Assembly (NCBI GenBank): GCA_963765295.1
Contig: CAVXVO010000005.1
Location: 682,001-746,000 of the forward strand
DNA length: 64,000 bases
Source: PALSA-612 sp963765295
Lineage (GTDB): Bacteria; Actinomycetota; Thermoleophilia; Gaiellales; Gaiellaceae
Direction of reading: 5' to 3'
Part shown: positions 7,869 through 17,060 of the stretch, one piece after another
Layout of the letters: every line of letters starts with the position of its first letter
Numbering within the stretch: the first letter of the stretch is position 1
Translations under genes and position numbers: made by a program
Notes under the pieces: model-generated
The model's database searches: none
The model's input: the letters and a program-made list of their open reading frames with translations, nothing else
What the model was told of the DNA's origin: nothing

Positions 7869-8330
7869 CTACGCGTCGTAGTTCGCGAGCTCGTTGTCGA
7901 GCCGCCGCTCGAGGTCGGGCTCCATGCGCGTCTGCGTCGGGCCGGCGGGCGGCTCCCGACGACCGCGGCTCCAGTGCCAGGCCAGGACGCCGAGCGCGAG
8001 CGCACCGGCGATGACTCCGGCGATCGGCAGCCACCACGCGAGAATGTTGAAACCGCTGTCCGGAGGCGCGGCGAGAATCTCCGGCCCGTACTCGGCCACG
8101 AGCTTGTCCTTGATCTGGCTCTTCGTGTACCCCTTCGCGATCAGCGACCGGATCAGCGTCCGCTCCTGGTTTGCGAAAGCCGAGTTCGACTGATCGAGCG
8201 GCGTCTTGCAGAGGAGGCACATGACCTCGCCCTCGATCTCGGGAAGCGTCGGATGCTGCTCGCTCGCGAACGCGACAGGGACGCCGACGACAAGCGCCGC
8301 GGCGGCCACGAGCGCGGCGGCGGCCCTCAC
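7869..8330 (-). CDS. ccmH: Cytochrome c maturation protein CcmH (CcmH/CycL)
   Basis: Protein of 153 residues from GTG at 8330. It has an N-terminal signal or anchor helix (AAALVAAAALVVGVPVAFA), the redox pair Cys38-X2-Cys41 in EVMCLLCKTPL, the family stretch LIAKGYTKSQIKDKLVAEYG, and a C-terminal transmembrane helix. CcmH reduces the heme-binding thiols of apocytochrome c. The GTG overlaps the stop of the thioredoxin-like gene (GTGA), supporting co-translation with it and CcdA. Confidence 0.88.
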   Translation of the reverse strand: MRAAAALVAAAALVVGVPVAFASEQHPTLPEIEGEVMCLLCKTPLDQSNSAFANQERTLIRSLIAKGYTKSQIKDKLVAEYGPEILAAPPDSGFNILAWWLPIAGVIAGALALGVLAWHWSRGRREPPAGPTQTRMEPDLERRLDNELANYDA

Positions 8331-8848
8331 GTCCGCAGTGCCTGTTCGATGGCGCGCCGCAGGTCGGCGCCCGAGACCGCGCCGTGGAACTGGGTCTGCC
8401 CGTACTTTCCGTTCCGGTCGATCACACGCGTCTCGGGGACGCCCGTCAACCCGTACGGCCCCCACAACGAATAACCGACCGAGCGAACGATCGGATAGGT
8501 CAGCTTGTGCTTGTGGATGAAGGCACGCGCGTCCTCAGACGCGTCCGCGGTGTCGACACCGAGGACGACCACGCCCTTCGAGCGGTACTGGTTCCATACC
8601 CGCTCGATCTGCGGCGCCTCCTGACCGCATGGCACGCACCACGAGGCCATGAAGTTGAGCACCACGATCTTGCCGCGGAGTGACGCGAGCTCGATCTTGC
8701 CGGGCTTGTCGAGCCGCGGCAGTTCGAAGTTCTTCGGCTCGGCCGTCTTGCCGCTCCCGTGCACGACCTTCCACACGAGGAGCGCGAGCAGCCCGGCGAC
8801 GAGCGCGACGGCAAGCACCTGCCCTGTCAGCTTGAGCCGGGCCGCCAT
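8327..8848 (-). CDS. TlpA/ResA-like extracytoplasmic thioredoxin
   Basis: Membrane-anchored thiol-disulfide oxidoreductase of 173 residues. One N-terminal helix (about 9-28) is followed by a thioredoxin fold with active site Trp70-Cys71-Val-Pro-Cys74 in NFMASWCVPCGQEAPQ and the cis-proline GVPET. It would accept electrons from CcdA. The ATG at 8848 overlaps the TGA of the L,D-transpeptidase gene by one base; I chose it because the open frame further upstream is a shadow of that gene. Confidence 0.9.
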   Translation of the reverse strand: MAARLKLTGQVLAVALVAGLLALLVWKVVHGSGKTAEPKNFELPRLDKPGKIELASLRGKIVVLNFMASWCVPCGQEAPQIERVWNQYRSKGVVVLGVDTADASEDARAFIHKHKLTYPIVRSVGYSLWGPYGLTGVPETRVIDRNGKYGQTQFHGAVSGADLRRAIEQALRT

Positions 8849-9930
8849 CAGGCCGGCACGATCATCACCGGCGTCCCGACCTGTACGTGGTTGAAGAGCC
8901 ACTCCGCCGAGGGGATGAACATGCGGATGCAGCCGTGCGAGGCCGAGTAGCCGAGCGATGCGGGGTCGGGCGTGCCGTGGATGCCGACGCCGGGCGCCGA
9001 CAGGCCCATCCAGCGGGTGCCGAGCGGGTTGCCCGGCCCGGGCGGGATCGGCTTCGCCCCCTTCGCCCACGGAGCGTCGGGCGGCGGATACCACCAGGGG
9101 TTCCGCTCCATGACGATGATCTTGAAGCTGCCGACCGGGGTCGGGTAGATCGGCTGGCCGGTGGCCACCTGGAAGCGGCGCACGAACGTGACCGGCTTGT
9201 CCGTGGTCACCTGCTTGTAGAGGTAGAGCCACTTCGTGTCGCGCCGGACGACGATGATCGAGCTGAAGCTGTCGGCGCTGACCGCCGGCTCGGTGATCCG
9301 CGCGGGTATGTCGAGCGGCGTGCGGCGGTTCTGCTGCAGCGCGACGACGAGGGCCGTCACGGCCTGCCAGTGCTGGATCGTGCTCCCCTGCACCTCGGGG
9401 ACGACGACGGGACGCAGCGACCTGAGGACGACGTGCGCGTCGGCGACGGTTCGGTCGTAGTTCTTGGCCAGCGTGTCCACGTAGTCGCTGACCGCCGCTC
9501 GCTTGACGTCGACGACCATCTGCACGGTGGTACCCGGCTTCGCGTGGAGGGCGCGCGAGACGGCCGGGCCGACGAACGGCTTCGCACCGAGCTTCCACGG
9601 CGAGACGGTGATCGTCTTGTCCCCGAGTTGCAGGACGACCGGCGAGCGGAACTCGACCGAGACGGCGGAGTACGCAGGCCCGTACGCGAGCCCGCCGACA
9701 TGGATCCCGGCGATCGTGACGCCGGCGGCGATCCGGGCATGCTTCACGGGCGGACGCGGGATGGGCTTCGGCTGCGTGCTCGTCGGCGGCGTCGTGACGG
9801 TCGACGAGGTGTCGGTCGACGTCGAGTCGGACGGGGGCGGCGGCGGTCCGGAGTCGCCGAGTGCATACGCAGCGCCGGCCCCCGCGACTCCGAGGGCGAG
9901 CATCACCACGAGGAGCGCGGCACGCTTCAC
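8848..9930 (-). CDS. L,D-transpeptidase (YkuD domain), secreted
   Basis: Cell-wall protein of 360 residues with a signal peptide or anchor at the N-terminus, a Ser/Thr/Pro-rich linker (about 30-60), a middle part resembling the peptidoglycan-binding VanW-associated repeats, and a C-terminal YkuD domain. The catalytic motif is HGTPDPASLGYSASHGCIRM with Cys334. It forms 3-3 peptidoglycan cross-links, or anchors proteins, outside the membrane. It heads the TlpA-CcmH-CcdA operon; its active-site cysteine is a possible client of that thiol system, which is inference. Confidence 0.9.
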   Translation of the reverse strand: MKRAALLVVMLALGVAGAGAAYALGDSGPPPPPSDSTSTDTSSTVTTPPTSTQPKPIPRPPVKHARIAAGVTIAGIHVGGLAYGPAYSAVSVEFRSPVVLQLGDKTITVSPWKLGAKPFVGPAVSRALHAKPGTTVQMVVDVKRAAVSDYVDTLAKNYDRTVADAHVVLRSLRPVVVPEVQGSTIQHWQAVTALVVALQQNRRTPLDIPARITEPAVSADSFSSIIVVRRDTKWLYLYKQVTTDKPVTFVRRFQVATGQPIYPTPVGSFKIIVMERNPWWYPPPDAPWAKGAKPIPPGPGNPLGTRWMGLSAPGVGIHGTPDPASLGYSASHGCIRMFIPSAEWLFNHVQVGTPVMIVPA

Positions 9931-10034
9931 GGCGGCAGTGTAGCCATGGCCGTGGCCGGAGCAAGTGGTGGACCGGTCGCGGCGATCAGGCGCCTGGGGC
10001 GGGCAAAGGGCCTACTTTGCAGCGGATTAGCCAC

Positions 10035-10040
10035 TAGACT
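10035..10040 (+). promoter_or_regulatory. Leaderless-type -10 element (TAGACT)
   Basis: TAGACT is followed by seven bases and the GTG start at 10048. Confidence 0.45.
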
Positions 10041-10047
10041 TTCCCTC

Positions 10048-10284
10048 GTGAGCGAGCCGGCACGAATCCCGACCCAGCTCGACGAGCCGCCGAAGCACGA
10101 TCCACGCTCGGTCAGCAGGGCCTACCACTACCACCGCGCGCGGCGGGCGGCGCGCATCGAGCAGCGGCGCGCGCGCAAGTGGGCGAGGCTCCGCTTCTGG
10201 TTCGTGCTCGGATGCCTCCTGCTGGCGGTGATCGTGATCGTGATCCTGATCCTCCAGCAGGTGCAGAACATCTTCGGTATCTGA
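10048..10284 (+). CDS. Small single-pass membrane protein (78 aa)
   Basis: A basic N-terminal half (YHYHRARRAARIEQRRARKW) is followed by one strong hydrophobic helix (about 51-72) and a short tail, ending in TGA at 10284. Positive charges before the helix predict the N-terminus in the cytoplasm. The start is GTG at 10048 with a -10 element just upstream. It is followed after three bases by another membrane protein gene. No family recognised. Confidence 0.65.
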   Translation: MSEPARIPTQLDEPPKHDPRSVSRAYHYHRARRAARIEQRRARKWARLRFWFVLGCLLLAVIVIVILILQQVQNIFGI

Positions 10285-10287
10285 GTC

Positions 10288-10767
10288 GTGGAGGCGCCGC
10301 AACCCGAGGGGCGGCGACCTCCCCCACGCCGACTTCGCGACGTCCGCCTCCGCGCGCGCCCCGGGATTCTCGGGCTCGGGCAGACGGCCGCCTGGGCCGC
10401 CGGCCTCGTGCTCGCGGTGTCCGCGTTCACAAGCTGGTATTCCGGGCATTCCGTCGAGGGGCCGACACTGTCGGTCACGGGCTGGAACAGCGGCACGCCC
10501 GGCAAGGTCGTCTTCCTGATCGGCGTCGCCGTCGTCTGCCTGACGGCGCTCCGACGTGTCGGCCTCGAGTTCCCGGCCGCGACACCCGGGGCGTTGATCG
10601 TCGTCGCCCTGGGCGCGCTCGCGACGGTGCTCGTGCTCATCCGGCTGATCTCGATCCCGGACTCGGTCGTCGCCACCGGCGGCCGCAGCATCGGCCTGTG
10701 GATCAGCCTCGCCGCGGCGCTCGCAGTGGTCGTCGCGGGACTCCTGCAAGCGGGCGAAGAGCTATAG
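10288..10767 (+). CDS. Four-helix membrane protein of unknown function (159 aa)
   Basis: A proline/arginine-rich N-terminus is followed by four hydrophobic segments (about 31-48, 74-88, 98-116, 134-152). A loop containing SWYSGHSVEGPTLSVTGWNSG lies between the first and second and would face outside. This is a pattern common in small actinobacterial membrane proteins without assigned roles. It starts with GTG three bases after the preceding small membrane gene, so the two probably form an operon. It converges with a truncated PAP2-like gene. Confidence 0.65.
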   Translation: MEAPQPEGRRPPPRRLRDVRLRARPGILGLGQTAAWAAGLVLAVSAFTSWYSGHSVEGPTLSVTGWNSGTPGKVVFLIGVAVVCLTALRRVGLEFPAATPGALIVVALGALATVLVLIRLISIPDSVVATGGRSIGLWISLAAALAVVVAGLLQAGEEL

Positions 10768-10983
10768 CCACGGCCGCGCCGAGCACAGGTCGGCGACTAC
10801 GGCGCCGGCAAGCGTCAAGAGGAATACCTGCGGGCGCCGGAGCAGGACGGCGGCTACCAGCGCGATCGGCAGGAAGACCCGCCCGAAGGCGCCGATCTTC
10901 GAGAGTCGCACGAAGACCTGGTCGAGCCAGGAGATGCGGTGCTCGACCACCCAGCGCTCGAGCCGGCGGTCGAGGCCGATCAC
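10762..10983 (-). pseudogene. Truncated PAP2-type phosphatase fragment (73 aa)
   Basis: The sequence resembles the N-terminal part of PAP2/undecaprenyl-diphosphatase-like proteins (VEHRISWLDQVFVRLSKIG, then two hydrophobic helices). It stops right at the point where the KX6RP active-site motif would begin (ADLCSARPWL). The other two PAP2 motifs are absent and no frame nearby continues them, so a single-base error does not explain it. It overlaps the end of the converging membrane gene by six bases. It is either a decayed gene or a small membrane protein. Confidence 0.5.
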
Positions 10984-11002
10984 GCCGTTCCGCCCCCGTC
11001 CG

Positions 11003-11242
11003 TCAGCCCGAGCCGCCGACGGTGACCGTCACGGTCTGCGGCACCAGCGGGAGCGGGCGGAGCGTCCGCTCGGTGGTCGTCGTCCCGCCGGGCTTCGGGT
11101 TGTCGTGCAGCGCCTCGCCCAGTGCGATTCCCGCTCCGAACACGCACACGATCACGACGAGCGCGATCAGCGGACGCCAGGGCACGACGCGGCGACGACG
11201 CGGCCGTCGCGGCCGCGGACGAGCTCCGGGACCGACCGTCAC
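11003..11242 (-). CDS. Small single-pass membrane protein with Thr/Pro tail (79 aa)
   Basis: A very basic N-terminus (about 20 residues of Arg/Pro) precedes one hydrophobic helix (RPLIALVVIVCVFGAGIALG) and a threonine-rich outer tail ending in QTVTVTVGGSG. It overlaps the stop of the upstream gene by four bases and is probably coupled to it. No family recognised. Confidence 0.6.
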   Translation of the reverse strand: MTVGPGARPRPRRPRRRRVVPWRPLIALVVIVCVFGAGIALGEALHDNPKPGGTTTTERTLRPLPLVPQTVTVTVGGSG

Positions 11243-11556
11243 GGCCGGTAGTCCCGTGCGCCCCGCGCGTAGAGGTGGAAGGCGGCGTCGGCCGCCGTGC
11301 TGGCCGACGCCAGCCAGTCGCCCCGGCTCGACCGCTCGCCGACCGCCTCGTAGGCCCAGCGGTCCGAATGGGGATATGCCGCGGCGAGCTCGGCGAGCGT
11401 GAACGACTTGCCGATCCGTCGGCGAAGCTCGGCCGTCACGATCTCCACCTGCTCGAGCAGGCGGGCGTACCGCGTGGGCTCGGGCCCCTTGGCCAGGACG
11501 AGCCGTCGGTAGCCGTCCTCCCAGTGCTGTCGCGCGAGCTCGACCGATCCCTCCAC
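11239..11556 (-). CDS. Hypothetical soluble helical protein (105 aa)
   Basis: The protein is helical, with no membrane segment. Recognisable stretches are ARQHWEDGYRRL near the start and GKSFTLAELAAAYPHSDRWA in the middle. It lies after the ftsB-DUF501 pair in a same-strand run and overlaps the next gene in a GTGA manner. Its GTG start is seven bases after a TAGCAT hexamer that overlaps the DUF501 stop codon. I do not recognise a family. Confidence 0.6.
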   Translation of the reverse strand: MEGSVELARQHWEDGYRRLVLAKGPEPTRYARLLEQVEIVTAELRRRIGKSFTLAELAAAYPHSDRWAYEAVGERSSRGDWLASASTAADAAFHLYARGARDYRP

Positions 11557-11563
11557 GCTCGCG

Positions 11564-11569
11564 ATGCTA
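11564..11569 (-). promoter_or_regulatory. Leaderless-type -10 element (TAGCAT) overlapping a stop codon
   Basis: On the minus strand TAGCAT precedes the GTG at 11556 by seven bases, and its TAG is the stop codon of the DUF501 gene. Confidence 0.4.
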
Positions 11570-12073
11570 GCGAGGCACGGCGGAGCAGCACTCGGCGGGC
11601 CAGACGGGCTCGAGCTCGCCGAGCATCCGCTCGCCGAGCGCGTAGCCGGGCTGTGCGAGCGCGAACGCGACGTGTGCGTGCAGGCACTTCAGCCGCTCCG
11701 GCCGCGAAGCGCCGCCGATCCCGAGCCCGAGCGACGCACCGGCATCCTTCCCCGTCACGTCGCCTGCCAGCGCCCGCCGGAGCTCGCGCTGCCGCTCGGT
11801 CGCCTCGGCGAGGCTCGCCTGCAGCCCCGGATCGAGTTCCACGGCAGCCGTGTAGCGCTCGACTCCGCCCGCAGCCTCGAGCCGCGCCACGGCGGCCACC
11901 AGGTGCCGGCACGTGAGGTAGTACGTCGTCGGGAACGGATCGCCGGCCACGTCGTACGGCGACTGCTCGGTCACGGCCGGGAGCCCGAACGGGCAGCGGA
12001 CCGCGACCCGTCGGAACGCGCGCGGCGGCCGGCCGATCTGCCGCTCGACGACGGCGCGGTCGTCTTCGCTCAT
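11567..12073 (-). CDS. DUF501 domain protein
   Basis: The 168-residue protein belongs to the DUF501 family, which in actinobacteria lies between ftsB and ppx/gppA. Visible marks are RQIGRPPRAFRRVAVRCPFG, FPTTYYLTCRHLVAAVARLE, and the C-terminal HAHVAFALAQPGYALGERML. The function is not established. It is 19 bases downstream of the FtsB-like gene, as expected. The usual next gene, an exopolyphosphatase, is not present here. Confidence 0.9.
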   Translation of the reverse strand: MSEDDRAVVERQIGRPPRAFRRVAVRCPFGLPAVTEQSPYDVAGDPFPTTYYLTCRHLVAAVARLEAAGGVERYTAAVELDPGLQASLAEATERQRELRRALAGDVTGKDAGASLGLGIGGASRPERLKCLHAHVAFALAQPGYALGERMLGELEPVWPAECCSAVPR

Positions 12074-12092
12074 CGCGGCCCGCCCAGGAGAG

Positions 12093-12434
12093 CTAGTGCG
12101 TGACCGACGGCGCGGCGTGCGCCTTCAGCCATGCCTTGACGCCGCGAACGACGAACAGGTGCTCCCCGGGCCGGACGTAGCCGAGCCGGCGCGCCTCTTC
12201 GAGCAGCGCCTGCCCCGTCCCGGAGATCGTCAGCCGCTGCTCCAGGACGGCCTTCTCGTGCGCCAACTCCTTCACCTCGGCCTTGCGCTCCGCAAGCTGG
12301 TGCGACGTCGAGACGTAGGCCTTGACCGGCCCGTAGTAGAGCACCCCGATCAGGCAGGCACCGACCGCGACCACGAGCCAGAGTCTGAGGCGCCGCCTTC
12401 CGAGAGGCCGCGAGCGCTTGAACGGGGCGGGCAT
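12093..12434 (-). CDS. ftsB: Septum formation initiator FtsB/DivIC
   Basis: Bitopic division protein of 113 residues: basic cytoplasmic start, one membrane helix (about 19-34), then a coiled coil (about 43-70, QLAERKAEVKELAHEKAVLE) and a short C-terminal domain with EEARRLGYVRPGEHLFVV, the family's end motif. It would link FtsQ and FtsL at the divisome. It lies downstream of eno and pyk, the usual actinobacterial position. Confidence 0.88.
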   Translation of the reverse strand: MPAPFKRSRPLGRRRLRLWLVVAVGACLIGVLYYGPVKAYVSTSHQLAERKAEVKELAHEKAVLEQRLTISGTGQALLEEARRLGYVRPGEHLFVVRGVKAWLKAHAAPSVTH

Positions 12435-12510
12435 GGACAGAACCGATTCGCGCCGTGGACCGGACCTCCTCTTTCTCCTCGACGCGATGCGGTCGCACCG
12501 CAGGACGTTG

Positions 12511-13923
12511 TCACGCCGTGTCGACGCGGATCACGTTGGTCGACCCGGCGACGTTCACGTTCGTCCCGGCGGCGATCACGACGCGCTCACCGGCCTCGAC
12601 GACACCCGCCATGCGGGCCGCGGCGACCGAGCGCTGCCACAGGTCGTCCACGTCGGACGCCTCCGGGATCACGAGCGGCAGGACCCCCCACTCCAGCGCC
12701 ATCTGCTGCGCGGCCGCGGCAGTGTGCGTGATCGCCGCGATCGGTCGCCGCGGGCGCAACCGCGCGACCGCCGACGCGGTGCGGCCGCTGTAGGTGGGGA
12801 CGACGATCGCGCCCGCCCGCAGCACCTCGGCGATGTCGCACGCCGCGTTCGAGAGCGCCTGGCCCACCGTCGGCTCCTCGCTCGCGTCCGGCAGCTCGTG
12901 CCTGTAGCCGAGACTCGGCTCGACGGTCCGCGCGAGCTGATCCATGACCATGACCGCCTCGACCGGATACTCGCCCACGGCGGTCTCCTGCGACAGCATC
13001 AGCGCCGACGTGCCGTCGAGGACAGCATTCGCGACGTCGCTCGCCTCGGCCCGGGTCGGCTCGGCCTGGTGCACCATCGACTCGAGCATCTGCGTGGCCG
13101 TGATCACGGGCCGGCTCTGTTCCAGCGAGCGGAGGATGATCTGCTTCTGGAGGAGCGGCACCGAGGCGGGGCCGATCTCGACGCCCAGGTCGCCGCGCGC
13201 GACCATGACCGCGTCCGACTCGACGATGATCGCCTCGAGCGCCTCGACCGCCTCCGCCTTCTCGATCTTCGCGATCACGTGCGCCGGCGACCCGTGCTCC
13301 TCGATCCGGCGGCGGAGGCCGCGCACGTCCTCGGCCGAGCGGACGAAGGAGAGTGCGACGAAGTCGACGCCGAGCTCGAGCGCGAACGCGAGATCGTCGA
13401 GGTCCTTCTGCGTCAGGGACGGAATCGGCAGCTGCACGCCGGGCAGGTTGACGCCCTTGTGGGGCTCGACGCGGCCGCCGATCACGACCGAGCAGATCGC
13501 GCGCGGCCGCTCGACGCGCTCGACGCGCAGGCGGACGTGTCCGTCGTCGATGAGGACGTCGTTCCCGGGCGCGAGCACCTCGCCGATCACGGACGGGCTC
13601 ACCGGCAGCTCGACTCCGGGCGTGTCGCCGTCGGGGCCGATCACCACCTCCTGCCCGCGCACGAGCACGAGCGGCTCGGGTAGATCGGTGACGCGCAGCT
13701 TGGGGCCCTGGAGGTCGGCGATCAGCGCCAGCGGCTTTCCGTGCGCCGTCTGCGCTTCGCGAACCAGCTGCGCGTTCCGTGCGTGGTCGTCGTGGGTGCC
13801 GTGCGAGAAGTTGAGCCGCGCCGCGTCCATGCCCGCGCCGATCAGCTCGTCGATCCGCCCCGCCGAGGCGGGGCCGATGGTGGCGACGATCTTCGTCCGG
13901 CGCGGAGTCACGGTCGAGAACAC
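12511..13923 (-). CDS. pyk: Pyruvate kinase
   Basis: Glycolytic enzyme of 470 residues converting phosphoenolpyruvate and ADP to pyruvate and ATP. It shows RRTKIVATIGPAS at the N-terminus, the LNFSHGTHDDH segment, the active-site signature VIAKIEKAEAVEALEAII with its lysine, and the MVARGDLGVEI and TATQMLESM motifs. It starts with GTG at 13923 (a second GTG four codons on is also possible), 28 bases after the enolase stop, so the last two glycolytic steps are encoded together. Confidence 0.95.
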   Translation of the reverse strand: MFSTVTPRRTKIVATIGPASAGRIDELIGAGMDAARLNFSHGTHDDHARNAQLVREAQTAHGKPLALIADLQGPKLRVTDLPEPLVLVRGQEVVIGPDGDTPGVELPVSPSVIGEVLAPGNDVLIDDGHVRLRVERVERPRAICSVVIGGRVEPHKGVNLPGVQLPIPSLTQKDLDDLAFALELGVDFVALSFVRSAEDVRGLRRRIEEHGSPAHVIAKIEKAEAVEALEAIIVESDAVMVARGDLGVEIGPASVPLLQKQIILRSLEQSRPVITATQMLESMVHQAEPTRAEASDVANAVLDGTSALMLSQETAVGEYPVEAVMVMDQLARTVEPSLGYRHELPDASEEPTVGQALSNAACDIAEVLRAGAIVVPTYSGRTASAVARLRPRRPIAAITHTAAAAQQMALEWGVLPLVIPEASDVDDLWQRSVAAARMAGVVEAGERVVIAAGTNVNVAGSTNVIRVDTA

Positions 13924-13951
13924 TGCCTCGGAGAGTATCGGGACGTAGCGC

Positions 13952-15228
13952 TCAGGCCCTTCGGCTGCGCGGAAAAGCCGACCAGCCCGGGTACGTCGCC
14001 CGCTCGCCCAGCTCCTCCTCGATCCTCAGGAGCTGGTTGTACTTGGCGACGCGGTCCGTTCGGGCCGGCGCGCCCGTCTTGATCTGGCCGACCCCGGTTG
14101 CGACCGCGAGGTCGGCGATGGTCGCGTCCTCGGTCTCGCCCGACCGGTGCGAGATCACGGCGGAATAGCCGCCGGCGCGGGCGAGCGCGATCGCCTCGAG
14201 CGTCTCCGTCAGCGTGCCGATCTGGTTGACCTTGATCAGGATCGAGTTGGCGACGCCGGCGTCGATGCCGCGCCGGAGCCGGTCCGGGTTCGTGACGAAG
14301 AGGTCGTCGCCGACGAGCTGGAGCCGGTCGCCGAGGCGTTCGGTCAGCACCGTCCACGCGTCCCAGTCGTCCTCCGCGACGCCGTCCTCGATCGAAACGA
14401 CCGGGAACTCGTCGGCGAGCCCGGCGTAGAAGTCGGCCATCTCCTCGCCGCTCGCCTCACGGCCCTCGAAGCGGTAGACGCCGTCCCGGTAGAACTCGCT
14501 CGAGGCCGGGATCGAGCGCGATCGCGACACGGTCACGATGCCCGGCGCGCTCCGCCGCCTCGAGAATCGCCGCGATCGCGACCTCGCTCGAGGGCAGGTC
14601 GGGCGCGAAGCCGCCCTCGTCGCCGACCGCCGTCGCCAGACCCTGCTCGGCGCAGCACCTTCTTCAGCGCGTGGTAGGTCTCGGCGCCGATCCGCAGCGC
14701 CTCGGCGAACGAGGCGGCGCCCGCCGGCACGACCATGAACTCCTGCAGGTCGATCGAGTTCGCCGCGTGCACGCCGCCGTTGATCACGTTCATCATCGGC
14801 ACCGGCAGCGTCGTCGCGCCGTCGCCGCCCAGGTACCGGTAGAGCGGCAGCCCGTTCTCCGCAGCCGCGGCCTTCGCGGTCGCGAGCGAGACGCCGAGGA
14901 GCGCGTTCGCGCCCAGCCTGCTCTTGTTCGGCGTTCCGTCGAGCTCGACGAGGACGCGGTCGAGCGCCTGCTGGTCGGCGGCGTCGAGCCCTCGCACCGC
15001 CTCCGCGATCTCGCCGTCGACGTTGGCGACCGCCTGAGTGACGCCCTTGCCCCCGTATTCCTCGCCGCCGTCGCGGAGCTCGACGGCCTCGAACTGGCCC
15101 GTCGAGGCGCCCGAGGGAACGGCGGCGCGGCCGGCGGCGCCCGACTCGAGCCGGACGTCGACCTCCACGGTCGGGTTGCCGCGCGAGTCGAGGATCTGGC
15201 GCGCGTGGACGTGGGCGATCGTGCTCAC
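13952..15228 (-). CDS. eno: Enolase (frameshifted twice in this sequence)
   Basis: Enolase converts 2-phosphoglycerate to phosphoenolpyruvate. The N-terminal part (IAHVHARQILDSRGNPTVEV to FAEALRIGAETYHALKKVLR) and the C-terminal part (ASSEFYRDGVYRFEG through VNQIGTLTETLEAIALA, SHRSGETEDATIADLAV and GQIKTGAPARTDRVAKYNQL) are both clean and together give a full-length protein. Two extra bases break the frame, near 14650 and near 14507. Removing one base at each restores the joining sequence, including the expected VGDEGGFAPDL. All catalytic stretches are intact, so this is more likely sequence error than decay. The start is GTG at 15228, overlapping the MazG stop. Confidence 0.88.
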
Positions 15229-15993
15229 TCTGCCTCCTTGGCCTGGTCGAAATAGCGATCCTGCCGGTCGAGCGGAAGCTCGGTCCAGCTCTCGCCGGCC
15301 GCGCCGGCCAGCCGCTCGGCGGTCTCGACGCGGTCGCGGAACCGCTGCGTCGCGCGGCGGAGCTCGAGCTCCGCGTCGGCGCCGATCCGTCGGGAGACGT
15401 TCACGCAGGCGAAGAGCACGTCGCCGAGCTCCTCGGCGCGCCGCTCGTCCGAGCCTTCCCGGAGCTCGGCACGTAGCTCGCGAAGCTCGTCGTCGAGATC
15501 GCCGAGCGCGCCCTCGACGTCCGGGTACTCGAACCCGACCGAGGCCGCGCGGCGCTGCACCTTGCGCGCGTAGACGAGGGCGGGCAGCGACTCGGGCACG
15601 TCGTGGAAGATGCCCTCGCGACCTTCCTGCTCGCGCTTGATGCGCTCCCAGTTCTCCTTGACCCGATCCGGCCGTGTCGGCCTCGACGTCGCCGAACACG
15701 TGCGGGTGGCGGCGCACGAGCTTCTCGTGGATCAGCCGCGCGGCCTGCTCGAGGTCGCCCCGGCCGCGCTCCTCGAGCAGCAGCGAGAGGAAGTAGACCT
15801 GGAAGAGGAGATCGCCGAGCTCGTCGAGCAGCTTCGCGTCGTCGTCCGCGAGCGCGGCGTCGGCGACCTCGTACGCCTCTTCGACCGTGTGCGGGACGAT
15901 CGTCTTCACCGTCTGCTCGCGGTCCCACGGACAGTCGCGGCGGAGGCGGCGAGCGAGCTCGTCGAGCTCGGTCAGCGCCTCGGAGAGGCTCAA
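15225..15993 (-). CDS. mazG: Nucleoside triphosphate pyrophosphohydrolase MazG (one frameshift)
   Basis: MazG hydrolyses NTPs to NMPs and helps remove damaged nucleotides. The two-domain layout is visible: CPWDREQTVKTIVPHTVEEA and DELGDLLFQVYFLSLL in the first half, and ERRAEELGDVLFACVNVSRR in the second. One extra base near 15668 shifts the frame after HPHVFGDVEADTAG; removing it restores VKENWERIKREQEGREGIFH. A TTG at 15993 overlapping the stop of the upstream PPIase is the best start, as it lies just before LSEALTELDELARRLRRDCP. Confidence 0.85.
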
Positions 15994-17047
15994 CCGCCCG
16001 GCAGGACCGACGTGGTCGCCGGCGGTGCAGCCGTCGTCGACGGCGGCTCGTAGCCGTGCGCGTACTTGATGCGATGCAGGTAGAACGCCGTGAGCGTCTC
16101 CTGGAACTTCGACATGATGTCGCTCTTCTTCGTCTGCCCGAGCTGGGAGACGATCGAGGCCTTCGCCGCCGCGAAGGGCGAGACCTTCTTCGGAAGCACA
16201 GGTCCGCAGCGGCTTGATGATGTGCCAGCCGTACTGTGAGTGCACCGGCTTGGAGATGACGCCTGTCGGCAGCGCGAAGGCGACCTTCGAGAACGGCCGG
16301 CACAAGACCGGACTCGGGCTGTATTCCGAGGTCGCCGCCCTTTACGGCCGAGCCCTTGTCGGTCGAGTACTTCTTCGCCAGCGCGGCGAAGCTCGCACCC
16401 TTCTTGAGCTGGTCGTAGATGCTCTGCGCCTTCGCCTTCTTGGCCACGAGGATGTGTGCGATATCGCGTGACGTCGGCGTCGTGAACTGCGCGATGTTCT
16501 TCTTGTAGAAGGCAAGCGCCTGCGCGTCGCTGATCTTGACGCTCTTCGGTCAGCTTCTTGACCAGCTTGGCCTGCAGCACCGAGAAAGCGACCGTGTCGC
16601 GGAACTGCGCCATCGAGACGCCCTGCTTCTTCATCGCGGCCAGCAGCTTCGCGCGTTTACCGCCGAAGTACTGGAGGACGTCCTTCTTGACCCCGTTGTC
16701 GATGTCCTTCGCGGTGACGACGATCCCGACGCTTCTTCGCCTGCTGCTCGAGCTCGGACTTCTGGACGAGGTACTGCACGACCTTCTGCACGGCGGCGGT
16801 GTACTCCGCCGAGCCCTTCTTCGGGACGGGCTGCTTGTTGGCCGTGTAGGTTCCGGAGAAGTACTCCTGCAGCAGGCCGTCGAAGGTGGCCTGCGAGATC
16901 TGCTGACCGTTGACGACGATCACGCTGCCCTTCGGCACGCCCGAGGCGCTGCTCGACGAGCTCGCCGCACGCGGCCACGAGGAGCGCGAGCCCCGCGCAG
17001 CACGCGACGAGGACGGCGAGGTGACGAATACGAAGGACTGCGGTCAT
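15990..17047 (-). CDS. Peptidyl-prolyl isomerase lipoprotein, SurA/PrsA-like (five frameshifts)
   Basis: Extracytoplasmic foldase. From the ATG at 17047 there is a lipoprotein signal ending LLVAACG, then SurA-type N-terminal helices (VNGQQISQATFDGLLQEYF) and a parvulin domain (HILVAKKAKAQSIYDQLKKG, FAALAKKYSTDKGSAVKGGD, HSQYGWHIIKPL). Five single extra bases, near 16964, 16731, 16541, 16286 and 16204, split it into pieces in all three frames. Removing each gives one continuous protein of about 350 residues with a Thr/Pro tail. The density of errors is odd, but each joint reads as family sequence. It starts 13 bases after the mfd stop. Confidence 0.75.
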
Positions 17048-17060
17048 TGAAAAAGCGCCT

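Noticed and set aside
10762..10983. Frameshift as the cause of the short PAP2-like gene
   Set aside because: Neither alternative frame continues with PAP2 motifs, unlike the other broken genes here, so true truncation is more likely.
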